55,653 bases of DNA, from the NCBI GenBank assembly GCA_903828955.1, contig CAIKOA010000025.1, forward strand, positions 1 to 55,653, written 5' to 3'. The stretch is from an uncultured Microcaldota archaeon. GTDB taxonomy: Archaea; Micrarchaeota; Micrarchaeia; Anstonellales; Bilamarchaeaceae. A program made the position numbers and the translations under genes. Of the stretch, positions 8,843 through 16,785 are shown piece by piece (the first letter of the stretch is position 1; every line of letters begins with the position of its first letter). The notes under the pieces are model-generated. The model saw only the letters and a list, made by a program, of their open reading frames with translations, was not told the origin of the DNA and did not search any database.

Positions 8843-9103
8843 GGTGGGCTTCCCGGTTCGCGTTTTCTCTTCCAAACGGAGCCCCAACCATCAGCTCCAT
8901 CTCCTTTCTCTCAAGCATAGGGCAGAGCGCTTATGGCTGCTCCTTCCGGCCTGACCAGGTTCGCACAGTGCGCCCATCCTGAAAGGGAAGACTTCAGCGC
9001 CTTAAGGAAAGGGACGCATGAAAGAAAAACCACTCCCCGGGCATTCGGCCCGCCTAAAGGGGATTTGCGGTAAAAGGGACCCCTGGCCCCTGCCTAGCCC
9101 ACC
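8843..9103 (-). ncRNA. Signal recognition particle 7S RNA
   Basis: On the minus strand the conserved helix 8 is visible around 8930-8965: GGTCAGGCCGGAAGGAGCAG, the SRP54 (Ffh) binding loop. The 5' Alu-type start (GGTGGGCTAGGCAGGGG) is complementary at its first eight bases to the 3' end (AGCCCACC), forming the closing helix of archaeal SRP RNA. The length of about 261 nt is at the short end for archaea. A run of T follows the 3' end at about 8831-8837 (minus-strand sense) and should terminate it. End coordinates are set by the closing helix and may be off by a few bases. Confidence 0.92.
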
Positions 9104-9125
9104 AACCAATATTTCGCATTTCTTC

Positions 9126-9133
9126 TATTAAAA
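9126..9133 (-). promoter_or_regulatory. TATA element of SRP RNA gene
   Basis: On the minus strand TTTTAATA, preceded by AGC, lies 23-30 nt upstream of the predicted 5' end of the 7S RNA. That is the expected spacing for an archaeal TATA box. Confidence 0.65.
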
Positions 9134-9186
9134 GCTTTACCCTTGCTGAAAACAGGGGAATAATGGCCGGATTGTACCAACGAAAC

Positions 9187-9215
9187 TTTCCATTTGATTA
9201 ACGTTTCAATGGAAA
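9187..9215. repeat. Inverted repeat, possible operator or ORB-like pair
   Basis: TTTCCATT at 9187-9194 and AATGGAAA at 9208-9215 form a perfect 8-bp inverted repeat with a 13-nt centre. An overlapping GAAAC/GTTTC pair is nested in it. It sits between SRP RNA and the TATA element (TTTTTAATTTATG, about 9225-9237) of the cysteine-rich gene, so it may be a regulator site. The right arm TTTCAATGGAAAC differs by one base from the core I remember for archaeal origin recognition boxes. No orc1/cdc6 is in the window. Confidence 0.4.
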
Positions 9216-9255
9216 CCATATAGGTTTTTAATTTATGATTTGTCAATACAAATTC

Positions 9256-10821
9256 ATGCACGAAATGAAGTTCCTCCTGTTCGCATTGGCCTTTTTGATA
9301 TTATGCGCTCCAATACACGCCGAGGACCGGCCCGACTGCTCGCCCGAGTGCGGAGAAGGCGCCCATTGCACCAGCACCTGGGATTGCGCCTCCGGCTACT
9401 GCGGCACGTATACGCAAGTCTGCACAAACTATTGCTCAACGGACGCTGACTGTTCCTCAGGCTGGTGCCATGCAGGAGTCTGCGAGACATGCGCTTCAGA
9501 TAGCAATTGCCCATCCGGAGAGACCTGCCAATCCGGCGTGTGTACATACTCCTCCGAAAGCTGCACAACCACCAAAGATTGCTCCCGCGGCTGGTGCTCA
9601 TTTGGCTCGTGCCGCATCTGCAAGTCCGACAGTGAGTGCCCCCTCAGCAACACCTGCGACACCTACTCGGGCCAATGTAAATATACCTCCTCGGCAGGTG
9701 GAAGCTGCACATCCGAAAATGAGTGCCCTTCAGGCTACACCTGCGAATCCGGCATATGCAAATCAATCACCTATGTTCCCGAACCCTGCACATCTAGCAA
9801 TGATTGCTCTTTTGGCTGGTGCGAAGGCGGCCAGTGCGAGGTCTGCTACTCAGAAAACGATTGCCCCTCGGGCCACTCCTGCGACACGACCTCGGGCCAG
9901 TGTAAAATAAGCTCTACCGAAAGTTGCACAACCGATGTAGACTGCTCTGCCGGCTGGTGCAAAAACGGAGTCTGTGATGTGTGCGACACAAACAAGGACT
10001 GCCCAACTGGCTACACCTGCAACGAATGGACGCTCGCATGCCAGGAACTCTGTTCAACCGACAATGATTGTTCTGCCGGATGGTGCCACAACGGAGCCTG
10101 TGACGTATGCGACACCAACAAGGATTGCCCGGCCGGTTACAAATGCAACGAATGGACACTCGCATGCCAGCAGTCTAGCTGCTCACCAAACTGCGTCACA
10201 GGCGACCCATGCACAAACGATGGGGAATGTTCTGCCGGCTGGTGCAAGGGAGGAACCTGCGATGTTTGCGACACAAACAAGGATTGTCCCACCGGCTATA
10301 CATGCAACGAATGGACGCTCGCATGCGAAGAGCACTGCACAAACGATGTAGACTGCTCTGCCGGCTGGTGCAAGGGAGGCATCTGCGATGTATGTGACAC
10401 AAACAAGGACTGCCCGACCGGCTACACTTGTAACCAGTGGACACTCGCATGCGAAGAACACTGCACAACTGACGTAGATTGTTCTGCCGGCTGGTGCAAC
10501 GGAGGAACCTGTGATGTATGCGACACCAACAAGGATTGCCCGACCGGTTACACATGCAACGAATGGACACTAGCATGCGAAGAACACTGCACATCCAACA
10601 ATGACTGTTCAGCCGGATGGTGCAAAAACGGAGTCTGCGATATTTGCCAGACCAGCAAGGACTGCCCGACAGGCTACGCCTGCAACGATTGGATTGGGGC
10701 GTGCCAGCCGTCTTCCTCCCAGAGCAAAGAGAATAATATTCTGGGTAATGGTGTAGGCGGAAATATCGTGACTGATATTATTGACACAATAGCCGGATTC
10801 TTCCAATGGCTGCTCGGATAA
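9256..10821 (+). CDS. Secreted cysteine-rich modular repeat protein
   Basis: A 521-aa protein beginning with a signal peptide (MKFLLFALAFLILCAPIHAE within the first 25 residues). About 11 modules of 40-48 residues follow. Nine contain DCSxGWCxxGxCxxC and most continue with KDCPTGYTCNEWTLAC, giving roughly 8 Cys per module, presumably paired as disulfides outside the cell. The last 30 residues are hydrophobic (GNIVTDIIDTIAGFFQWLLG) and could insert into or lie on the membrane. ATG 9256 fits a leaderless message, 26 nt from the TATA-like element. Dickkopf/EGF-like knots are the nearest concept; no archaeal family is recognised. A role in adhesion or surface recognition is inference. Confidence 0.8.
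   Translation: MHEMKFLLFALAFLILCAPIHAEDRPDCSPECGEGAHCTSTWDCASGYCGTYTQVCTNYCSTDADCSSGWCHAGVCETCASDSNCPSGETCQSGVCTYSSESCTTTKDCSRGWCSFGSCRICKSDSECPLSNTCDTYSGQCKYTSSAGGSCTSENECPSGYTCESGICKSITYVPEPCTSSNDCSFGWCEGGQCEVCYSENDCPSGHSCDTTSGQCKISSTESCTTDVDCSAGWCKNGVCDVCDTNKDCPTGYTCNEWTLACQELCSTDNDCSAGWCHNGACDVCDTNKDCPAGYKCNEWTLACQQSSCSPNCVTGDPCTNDGECSAGWCKGGTCDVCDTNKDCPTGYTCNEWTLACEEHCTNDVDCSAGWCKGGICDVCDTNKDCPTGYTCNQWTLACEEHCTTDVDCSAGWCNGGTCDVCDTNKDCPTGYTCNEWTLACEEHCTSNNDCSAGWCKNGVCDICQTSKDCPTGYACNDWIGACQPSSSQSKENNILGNGVGGNIVTDIIDTIAGFFQWLLG
9925..10710 (+). repeat. In-gene tandem repeats of about 126 bp
   Basis: The last six modules of the cysteine-rich protein repeat at DNA level with a period near 126 bp (one copy has an insert). 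Blocks such as GACTGCTCTGCCGGCTGGTG and GACACAAACAAGGA recur with few changes, mainly at third codon positions. The modules further upstream are more diverged, so the array has expanded at its 3' half. Confidence 0.85.
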
Positions 10822-10866
10822 GTCAAGATAGCATTAATGACGCATGATGCAGGGGACTACGATCCC

Positions 10867-11412
10867 TTACCTATACCTCATCCTGCTTTCGATCCGTTCT
10901 ATGCGCCCAAGCACCTGCTTCGCCCCTTCAAAATCAGAATATCCTTCCAGGAAATACTTCCTTCCCTTTATCCCGCGGAGCATATTCAGCACATCGTCCG
11001 CCTGGTCTTCCAATTTATAAGAAACAAATCCAAGCCCGAAATCAATCACATGCAACCCGGAAGAATTCGCAATAATATTATACGGGGTGAAATCCCCATG
11101 GATAATCCCCACCGAATGCAATTTCGCAAGCATTTCCCCCGCTTTCCGCATCTGTGCAGGATTCTCCTTAAGTTTTCCCCCAGAAAACCTCTCAATCACA
11201 ATATAATCTTTCCCGACCGCATAAACAACCGGGCAGGAAACCCCGGCCTCCTTCGCCTTGTGCAGAAGCCTGGCCTCCCTCCTCGTCCTCCCCAATCTAA
11301 GTTCAGAATCAATCTCCTTAATCCGGCAACTCTTTTTTCTTCTCTCCTTGCAGAGCACCGCGTGGCCAAGAAAAGAACATGGAACAAGAACAGCTTCTGC
11401 GCCCCTCATCAT
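10867..11412 (-). CDS. bud32: KEOPS complex kinase/ATPase Bud32
   Basis: A 181-aa small lipopolysaccharide-kinase-like protein. In KEOPS it stimulates Kae1 in making t6A37 of ANN-decoding tRNAs. The family signature DSELRLGRTRREARLL is present, followed by KEAGVSCPVVY, the catalytic loop HGDFTPYNII (HGDxTxxN), and DFGLGF for metal binding, with the usual ED pair after it (LEDQADD). ATG 11412 is chosen because GGTG, overlapping the upstream TGA, lies 7 nt before it. It is last in a minus-strand operon. Kae1 is not fused to it and not in the window. Confidence 0.93.
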   Translation of the reverse strand: MMRGAEAVLVPCSFLGHAVLCKERRKKSCRIKEIDSELRLGRTRREARLLHKAKEAGVSCPVVYAVGKDYIVIERFSGGKLKENPAQMRKAGEMLAKLHSVGIIHGDFTPYNIIANSSGLHVIDFGLGFVSYKLEDQADDVLNMLRGIKGRKYFLEGYSDFEGAKQVLGRIERIESRMRYR

Positions 11413-11416
11413 TTGC

Positions 11417-12010
11417 TCACACCAGTAAAAACATTCCAAGAGTTAGCACGGCAAACCCAACGTATATGAATATATTCCATGCAAGCACCTTGCTCCCGTC
11501 AAGCGGATAAATCGGAATCAGGTTGAATAGCGCAAGGAAAACATTTATCTTTGCAGCCCATGCCCAGACGTTCACCCCGAGCTCCACCGAATTGGCCGGC
11601 ATGTAAAACGCGAGCCCCAGGAAAATAATGGCAAGCACAATATTGGTTGCCGGCCCTGCAATGGAAACAATTCCATTCTGGGTTCTTGTAAGCCTCTCGT
11701 AAATATACACTGCCCCGGGAGCCGCAAACATGAACCCAACCAACGACATCACGAACATGAAAAGAATCCCCTGCGTCCACATGTGGAATTGCGCATACGC
11801 CCCGAACATCATCGCAGTGAACTTGTGCGCCATCTCATGGAGTATGAATCCCGTTCCCACCGCAAGCAGGAAAAAAGATGCAATCATTACAAGCTCCGCA
11901 GGATGTGCAATTATCCCAAGCCCCGCTGATGCAATAGTCATTGCAAGCGAAATCGAAACTACTGATATGAGTATTTCTGTAGCTTCCTGATTGCTTATCC
12001 CCATCTTCAT
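11417..12010 (-). CDS. M50-family intramembrane metalloprotease (site-2 protease homologue)
   Basis: A 197-aa polytopic membrane protein. The zinc motif HEMAH sits within hydrophobic helix 2 (about residue 58). The second motif NLIPIYPLDGSK (about residue 165) supplies the Asp ligand. About five or six transmembrane helices are visible, and no PDZ or CBS domain, so this is a minimal site-2 protease. Its start overlaps the previous gene's stop as ATGA, which implies translational coupling. It probably cleaves membrane-anchored proteins; targets are unknown. Confidence 0.9.
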   Translation of the reverse strand: MKMGISNQEATEILISVVSISLAMTIASAGLGIIAHPAELVMIASFFLLAVGTGFILHEMAHKFTAMMFGAYAQFHMWTQGILFMFVMSLVGFMFAAPGAVYIYERLTRTQNGIVSIAGPATNIVLAIIFLGLAFYMPANSVELGVNVWAWAAKINVFLALFNLIPIYPLDGSKVLAWNIFIYVGFAVLTLGMFLLV

Positions 12011-12450
12011 CTCAACACGTCCTTGCTTGCTTTTTCCGGAGACCCGGCGTTCCCTTCAAACATCAGTTTCACTCGCGCAGGTGAAAACAGCCCCTCGTAT
12101 GCTTCAAGCACCCCGACCGCTTCCCTCCCACCGCCTATCCGCACCTTCACATCGTCCCCAAGCTTGCAATTCACCATAGAGATTCCGAATGCCCCAAACA
12201 GATTCATTACCGGATTATTTCCAAGCGGGCCGGGCATGAACCCGACAATCTGCACCTTGTCCCCTTTCTTAACTCCGCGAAGCTGCGGGTAAAGAAGAAG
12301 GAAGAGAATCGTAACTCCGAAAGAGCCCGCGACCATTTTCGCAAGCGTAATCAATTCCACTCCCGGCACCGCAGCGAAATAAATGAGGGAGAGGGCGCAA
12401 AGCCCGAGCAAAAGCTGGAAACCCTTCACTATCAGCATCTTTCCATTCAC
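12007..12450 (-). CDS. Small membrane protein with C-terminal soluble domain
   Basis: A 147-aa protein with two transmembrane helices (about residues 10-28 and 38-55) and a beta-rich soluble domain with several Gly turns (KGDKVQIVGFMPGPLGNN, KVRIGGGREAVG). The layout resembles short NfeD-like proteins, which often pair with membrane proteases, but the match is only in layout. It overlaps cdc48 upstream and the M50 protease downstream by ATGA, so all three are coupled. Confidence 0.65.
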   Translation of the reverse strand: MNGKMLIVKGFQLLLGLCALSLIYFAAVPGVELITLAKMVAGSFGVTILFLLLYPQLRGVKKGDKVQIVGFMPGPLGNNPVMNLFGAFGISMVNCKLGDDVKVRIGGGREAVGVLEAYEGLFSPARVKLMFEGNAGSPEKASKDVLR

Positions 12451-14600
12451 CTATACATTTCGCTGAATTCGCTCTTGAATTTCTTCATGCTTTCAACGTC
12501 CTGCTTCACAAGGCGCGGGCTTATCTTCTTGAGCGCTTCCTCGAATTCACCGGAGCCCACATGCTCCTTGTTCTTCCTTATCGACATCATTCCCGCTTCC
12601 CTGCAGAGGTTTTCAATGTCTGCACCGGAATACCCTTTCGTAATTGCCGCAAGGTTCTTGATGCTCACGTCCTTCAAGGGCATCTTCTTCGTGTGCACCT
12701 TGAATATCTCTTCCCTTGCCCCATCATCCGGAAGCGGAATCTCCACAATCCGGTCAAACCTTCCGGCGCGCAGAAGCGCCGTGTCCAGCATATCCGGCCT
12801 GTTTGTTGCGGCAATCACAATAACTTTCTTCATTGCCTTCAGCCCGTCCATTTCGCTAAGAATGGTGTCCACAACGCGCTCGCTCACCTGCGTTCCACCT
12901 TCTCCCCCCGCATTCCGCGATGGCGCAATCGCATCAATCTCATCAATGAACAAAATGCACGGCGCGGCCATCCTTGCCTTCCTGAAGAATTCACGGGTAA
13001 TCTTCTCGCTTTCCCCAACCCATTTGGAGAAAAGCTCGGGCCCGTTTATCGAAATGAAGTTCGCTTCGGTTTCCGTAGCCACCGCCTTTGCAAGCATGGT
13101 TTTCCCGGTTCCCGGAGCCCCCCACATAAGGATTCCCCGAATCGGCCGTATCCCCATTTTCTCGAATACTTCCGGCTTCTTTATGGGCAATTCCACAAGC
13201 TCTTTCAGCTCTTTCTTTATGCTTTCAAGCCCGCCGACATCTCCCCAGCGCACATTCGGCCGTTCCACAAATACTTCCCTAAGCGCAGAAGGCGTAATCC
13301 CCCGCATCGCGCTAAAGAAGTCATCCCTCTTCACATTCAACTGGTCGAGCACTTCAACAGGTATTGAATCCTCTTCGAGGTTTATCTTGGATCGAAGCCT
13401 TCTCAGCGCGTGAATTGCCGCCTCCTTAGTAAGCGAAGAAAGGTCCGCGCCCGTATACCCATGAGTAAGCGCCGCAAGCTCCCTCAAATCCACATCCTTT
13501 TCCAGCGGCATGTTCCTTGTATGGATCTGCAAGATTGCTTCCCTCCCCTTTGCATCCGGGACCCCGAGTTCAATTTCCCTGTCGAACCTTCCGGGCCTTC
13601 TTAACGCAGGGTCAATCGAATCCGGCCTATTAGTCGCGGCAATCACAATTACTTCACCGCGGCTCTTCAGCCCATCCATAAGCGTAAGGAGCTGGCTAAC
13701 CATCCTCCTCTCTACTTCTCCACTAACTTCCTCCCTTTTCGGAGCAATCGCATCCAGTTCATCAATGAATATTATTGAAGGCGAACTCTTCTGCGCCTCA
13801 TCAAACAATTGCCGGATCCTCTGCTCGCTCTCCCCCACATACTTGCTGACCACTTCCGGCCCCCCAATGTAGAAGAAGTTTGCGTCGCTTTCGTTTGCAA
13901 CTGCTTTTGCAAGCAAAGTTTTACCCGTTCCAGGGGGCCCATAGAGAAGAACCCCTTTTGGAGGCTCAATCCCCAACCTCTCAAACAGTTCCGGGTGCCG
14001 TAAAGGAAGCTCAACCATTTCCCTTATCTTCTGCATCTCCTCTTCAAGCCCGCCCACATCATCATACGTGACAGATTGCACTTTCCCGACTTCCTTCATC
14101 GGCTCAGTCTTCACTTCCACATCCGTGCTCTCGGAAATCATTACCGGGCCTGATGGAAGCGTGCTGAAAACAACAAGCGGAAGCGGAGTCCCGAATACTC
14201 CAATCGGAAGAACATTTCCCTTAATGAGCGGCTTCCCAACCAATTTCTTCTTCACATACTGGTCAAAGCCCGCATGGAACCTCACCGGCTGCTGGGGCGC
14301 AAGGACTAATTTCTTCGCCTCTTTCGTTTCCACTTTGGAAACCTTCACCTTGTCCCCAAGCCCGACCCCTGAATTCTGCCTGAGAATTCCATCTATGCGC
14401 GCCGCTTCCTCGTCCTCATCATCCGGGTGCGCAGGCCACGCGATTGCAAGCGCGGCCTTCTTTCCCATTAATTTAACTACGTCTCCCGTAGAAATGCCAA
14501 GCTCTTCCCTCGCTTTTCCCCCAAGGCGCGCAATGCCCCTCCCTATGTCGTTTGCCATCGCCTCTGCAACCTTGAGATATACAAATTTTTGTTCGCTCAT
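12447..14600 (-). CDS. cdc48: Cdc48/VCP-like AAA+ ATPase
   Basis: A 717-aa hexameric unfoldase that extracts and threads proteins for degradation or disassembly. The N domain (double-psi barrel, about residues 1-90, then a Pro-rich linker) precedes D1, with Walker [13 protein letters not shown] and Walker [16 protein letters not shown]2 has Walker [13 protein letters not shown] and Walker [15 protein letters not shown]. Both arginine-finger and SRH blocks ([22 protein letters not shown]) are intact. ATG 14600 is chosen for its GAGGTGAGGGG Shine-Dalgarno; a GTG at 14609 would overlap the RPA stop. It is second in the RPA-to-Bud32 operon. Confidence 0.96.
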   Translation of the reverse strand: MSEQKFVYLKVAEAMANDIGRGIARLGGKAREELGISTGDVVKLMGKKAALAIAWPAHPDDEDEEAARIDGILRQNSGVGLGDKVKVSKVETKEAKKLVLAPQQPVRFHAGFDQYVKKKLVGKPLIKGNVLPIGVFGTPLPLVVFSTLPSGPVMISESTDVEVKTEPMKEVGKVQSVTYDDVGGLEEEMQKIREMVELPLRHPELFERLGIEPPKGVLLYGPPGTGKTLLAKAVANESDANFFYIGGPEVVSKYVGESEQRIRQLFDEAQKSSPSIIFIDELDAIAPKREEVSGEVERRMVSQLLTLMDGLKSRGEVIVIAATNRPDSIDPALRRPGRFDREIELGVPDAKGREAILQIHTRNMPLEKDVDLRELAALTHGYTGADLSSLTKEAAIHALRRLRSKINLEEDSIPVEVLDQLNVKRDDFFSAMRGITPSALREVFVERPNVRWGDVGGLESIKKELKELVELPIKKPEVFEKMGIRPIRGILMWGAPGTGKTMLAKAVATETEANFISINGPELFSKWVGESEKITREFFRKARMAAPCILFIDEIDAIAPSRNAGGEGGTQVSERVVDTILSEMDGLKAMKKVIVIAATNRPDMLDTALLRAGRFDRIVEIPLPDDGAREEIFKVHTKKMPLKDVSIKNLAAITKGYSGADIENLCREAGMMSIRKNKEHVGSGEFEEALKKISPRLVKQDVESMKKFKSEFSEMYR

Positions 14601-14605
14601 TCCCC

Positions 14606-15559
14606 TCACCTCAATTCAGCCTGCACGGCCGATTTCCTGCCCTCTTTCTCCTCAAGCAAAATCCAAACTTTCCGTCCTTTGATTTCGGGCATTTTCATTT
14701 CCACTATCATCTTAATATCAATATCCTCATTTAATCCTTTCAGGTTTAAAAACTTAACGAGAGTGCCGCGTTCCACCACAAACCTTTCCCCCCCAGCCAA
14801 AAGGAACGCATTATCCCTCTCAAATTCAATTCCCTCCAGCATTCCGCGGAAAATATTCTCCCTGTTCTTGCGCAGAAGCATCCGAGCGCGCCCGCCTACA
14901 GTTATCCGCCCTCCGGAAAGAACAACCCCCTCCAGAAGCACCGAATCCCCAACTTTGAGCTGTGCACCCCTTCCCGGAAGCGCTTCCAGCACAACCGGAA
15001 CACTCCTTTCCCCATCCGTAATCTCAAACAGGAAATTTCCTTCTTTAATGCCCTCAATAGAATTAACTTTCCCTATTGCGCAGAACTTCCCCTTGGATTC
15101 CACCGCCTTGGAAACCGAAAGCAGTTTCGCCTTCTCCTTAACCTCATATCCCCCCTTATACCCGATATTCAGTTTCCCCATTTTCATATATGCTTTCTTC
15201 AATTCAACAATATCCAGAAGGTGAAATCCCCCCGCCTTAACCGCGTCCTCCCCCCAGAAATTCACAGGAACCTCTCCGCTCGAATCCGAAAGCACAACCG
15301 TCCTCAATTTCGCTCCCGAAGGGAATTCCATAAGTTTCCCAATCTCCTCGATTTTCCCGGCCAAATCCACAGACTGGTCGCCCTCCTTTATTTCCGATGC
15401 CTTGTATATTCTCCCTTCAATTAACTTCATTTCAGAGGCGATGAGCTTCGCTGCCGCTTCCCTTGTAAGGAGCCCGTGGAAGCCCTCAATTTTCTGCGAG
15501 ATTTTCGCGCCTGCCTCCCCCCTCCCGATTTTTTTCTCAATTAAAGCTAAGTAGTCCAT
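14606..15559 (-). CDS. RPA-like single-stranded DNA-binding protein
   Basis: A 317-aa protein with at least two OB folds (about residues 55-150 and 155-240), in the style of archaeal replication protein A. Matching segments are VDLAGKIEEIGKLMEF, RTVVLSDSSGEVPVNFWGED and GKVNSIEGIKEGNFLFEITD. A zinc finger, common at the C terminus of larger RPAs, is absent. It coats ssDNA in replication and repair. It opens a five-gene minus-strand cluster ending with Bud32; intergenic distances after it are 5 nt or less. Confidence 0.85.
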   Translation of the reverse strand: MDYLALIEKKIGRGEAGAKISQKIEGFHGLLTREAAAKLIASEMKLIEGRIYKASEIKEGDQSVDLAGKIEEIGKLMEFPSGAKLRTVVLSDSSGEVPVNFWGEDAVKAGGFHLLDIVELKKAYMKMGKLNIGYKGGYEVKEKAKLLSVSKAVESKGKFCAIGKVNSIEGIKEGNFLFEITDGERSVPVVLEALPGRGAQLKVGDSVLLEGVVLSGGRITVGGRARMLLRKNRENIFRGMLEGIEFERDNAFLLAGGERFVVERGTLVKFLNLKGLNEDIDIKMIVEMKMPEIKGRKVWILLEEKEGRKSAVQAELR

Positions 15560-15638
15560 TGCTCTTTCTTCAAAACGAAACCTATTTTTAATGCTTCATA
15601 ACCGCCTTTCCACTGAAAATAATCAGTTCTGGAAAACA

Positions 15639-16334
15639 TCATCCTGAAGTGCCCATTATCTCATTCCAGTTGCTGAACATAAACGTCGCAAAGAACTTAT
15701 CCCTCAGCAGCTTGGCATTCTCCTGGGATTCGCTGGATATCCTCACGGATACCATCCTGTCCAGGTCCGGCTCATAATACTCAAGGGCATAGCAATGGAG
15801 AGTTGTCCCGTTCTGTTCCTTGTCAAAAGCAAGCTCGGCAACATTGCGCGTGAAGATATTAAGCTGCCCGGCTTGCCCCCGTATTGCGAGCGTGTGCGCC
15901 TGGGGTTCCTGCTTATTTGTGGCGTTGTCCATCATCTTTAGCGGGTCCCCGTCTCTCTCAAATGCGGCCAGGAACGTGATTGGCAACGTGGGTTCCATGC
16001 TTGCGTCCGCCGGAACATATTCCCTCCAGAACAGCAGTATCTGCCCCTGCGTTCCATCAACCAGAACCCCACCATATGCTTTTCCTTCAGAATCATTCTT
16101 TATTTGCGAGTCGGTTTGCATCCCCACGAGGTACTCAAAGGAGAAGAATGGCCCGGAATAGTTCTGGAACTGCGCAGCCGGCTGCGGTGGAGCGGTTTGC
16201 TGGGGTGCAGCCTGTTGAATGGAAATCGCGCTCTGGTTCTGGGGCGCGGGCTGCTGCACAGCTTGCTGCCCCTGGCTTGCGCATCCGGAGAGCAACAGAA
16301 ATGCTAAAATTGAAAATATAAGCATGTTCTTCAT
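15639..16334 (-). CDS. Predicted lipoprotein, function unknown
   Basis: A 231-aa protein with a lipoprotein signal: basic MKN, hydrophobic core, and lipobox LLSGCAS, with Cys at residue 18 as the lipidation site. A Gln/Pro/Ala-rich linker of about 35 residues follows, then a globular domain with many aromatic beta-strand segments (FFSFEYLVGMQ, QILLFWREYVP). It should sit on the outer face of the membrane. No family is recognised. A second in-frame ATG at 16325 is possible. It stands alone upstream of the RPA operon. Confidence 0.7.
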   Translation of the reverse strand: MKNMLIFSILAFLLLSGCASQGQQAVQQPAPQNQSAISIQQAAPQQTAPPQPAAQFQNYSGPFFSFEYLVGMQTDSQIKNDSEGKAYGGVLVDGTQGQILLFWREYVPADASMEPTLPITFLAAFERDGDPLKMMDNATNKQEPQAHTLAIRGQAGQLNIFTRNVAELAFDKEQNGTTLHCYALEYYEPDLDRMVSVRISSESQENAKLLRDKFFATFMFSNWNEIMGTSG

Positions 16335-16474
16335 GCTTTTGCTATTGAAGCAAATAATTTAAAATAAGCATTAGTCTTGAGTGGATGCCCTGGAGCGCCG
16401 GCCGCAAAGTGTGAAATCCTAATGAAGGAACGCGTTAATGCTGCAGTACGCCTGTTTTTTTCGATAGGGAAAGC

Positions 16475-16484
16475 TATTTTTAAC
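16475..16484 (+). promoter_or_regulatory. TATA-like element before duplicated NFACT start
   Basis: TATTTTTAAC lies about 26 nt before ATG 16507, the same geometry as TATTTAATTT (16756-16765) before the real NFACT gene at 16786. Both starts lack a Shine-Dalgarno and look leaderless. Confidence 0.4.
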
Positions 16485-16506
16485 CCCTCTTTGCTAACTT
16501 TCCATC

Positions 16507-16551
16507 ATGTCTGCCCGTACAATGGCCAATCTCGATTACACCTTCATTGCG
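16507..16551 (+). pseudogene. Duplicated 5' fragment of NFACT gene
   Basis: Fifteen codons here read MSARTMANLDYTFIA, against MPQRTMANLDYSYIS at the start of the NFACT gene 279 bp downstream. RTMANLDY is identical, yet most third codon positions differ, so this is not a recent copy or an assembly echo. Similarity ends at about 16551 and four hairpins follow at once. The frame stays open to TAG at 16698 (63 codons) and could be expressed from the TATA-like element. The rest of the 16335-16785 gap shows no gene. Confidence 0.6.
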
Positions 16552-16559
16552 AGCCCTTC

Positions 16560-16646
16560 AGGGGGAGCGCCCCCTAAAGACATTTGGGCGACGGCCCAAA
16601 ATTCTGCAACTAAAGTTGCAGATGCTTCATCGTGCCACCAAGGCAC
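16560..16646. repeat. Array of four consecutive perfect hairpins
   Basis: Four perfect stem-loops follow one another in 87 bp: 16560-16575 (6 bp, loop AGCG), 16583-16600 (7 bp, loop GACG), 16603-16622 (8 bp, loop TAAA) and 16632-16646 (5 bp, loop ACCAA). Gaps between them are 2-9 nt. The stems are unrelated in sequence, so this is not duplication of one palindrome. It could be a structured RNA or the trace of a hairpin-forming mobile element. Confidence 0.85.
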
Positions 16647-16785
16647 TGGAATGCAACGAATATTATGCGATAATTCCCTTTCCTTCTGCACATACTAGGT
16701 GGCCTTGGCGGCGCGACACCCCCAGCAACCCCCCATTCTGTGCAATAGCTAAACCTATTTAATTTGTCTTAACCAACCTTTTCTC

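Noticed and set aside
9203-9216. CRISPR-like repeat GTTTCAATGGAAAC
   Set aside because: A single copy; it is one arm of an inverted repeat upstream of a promoter.
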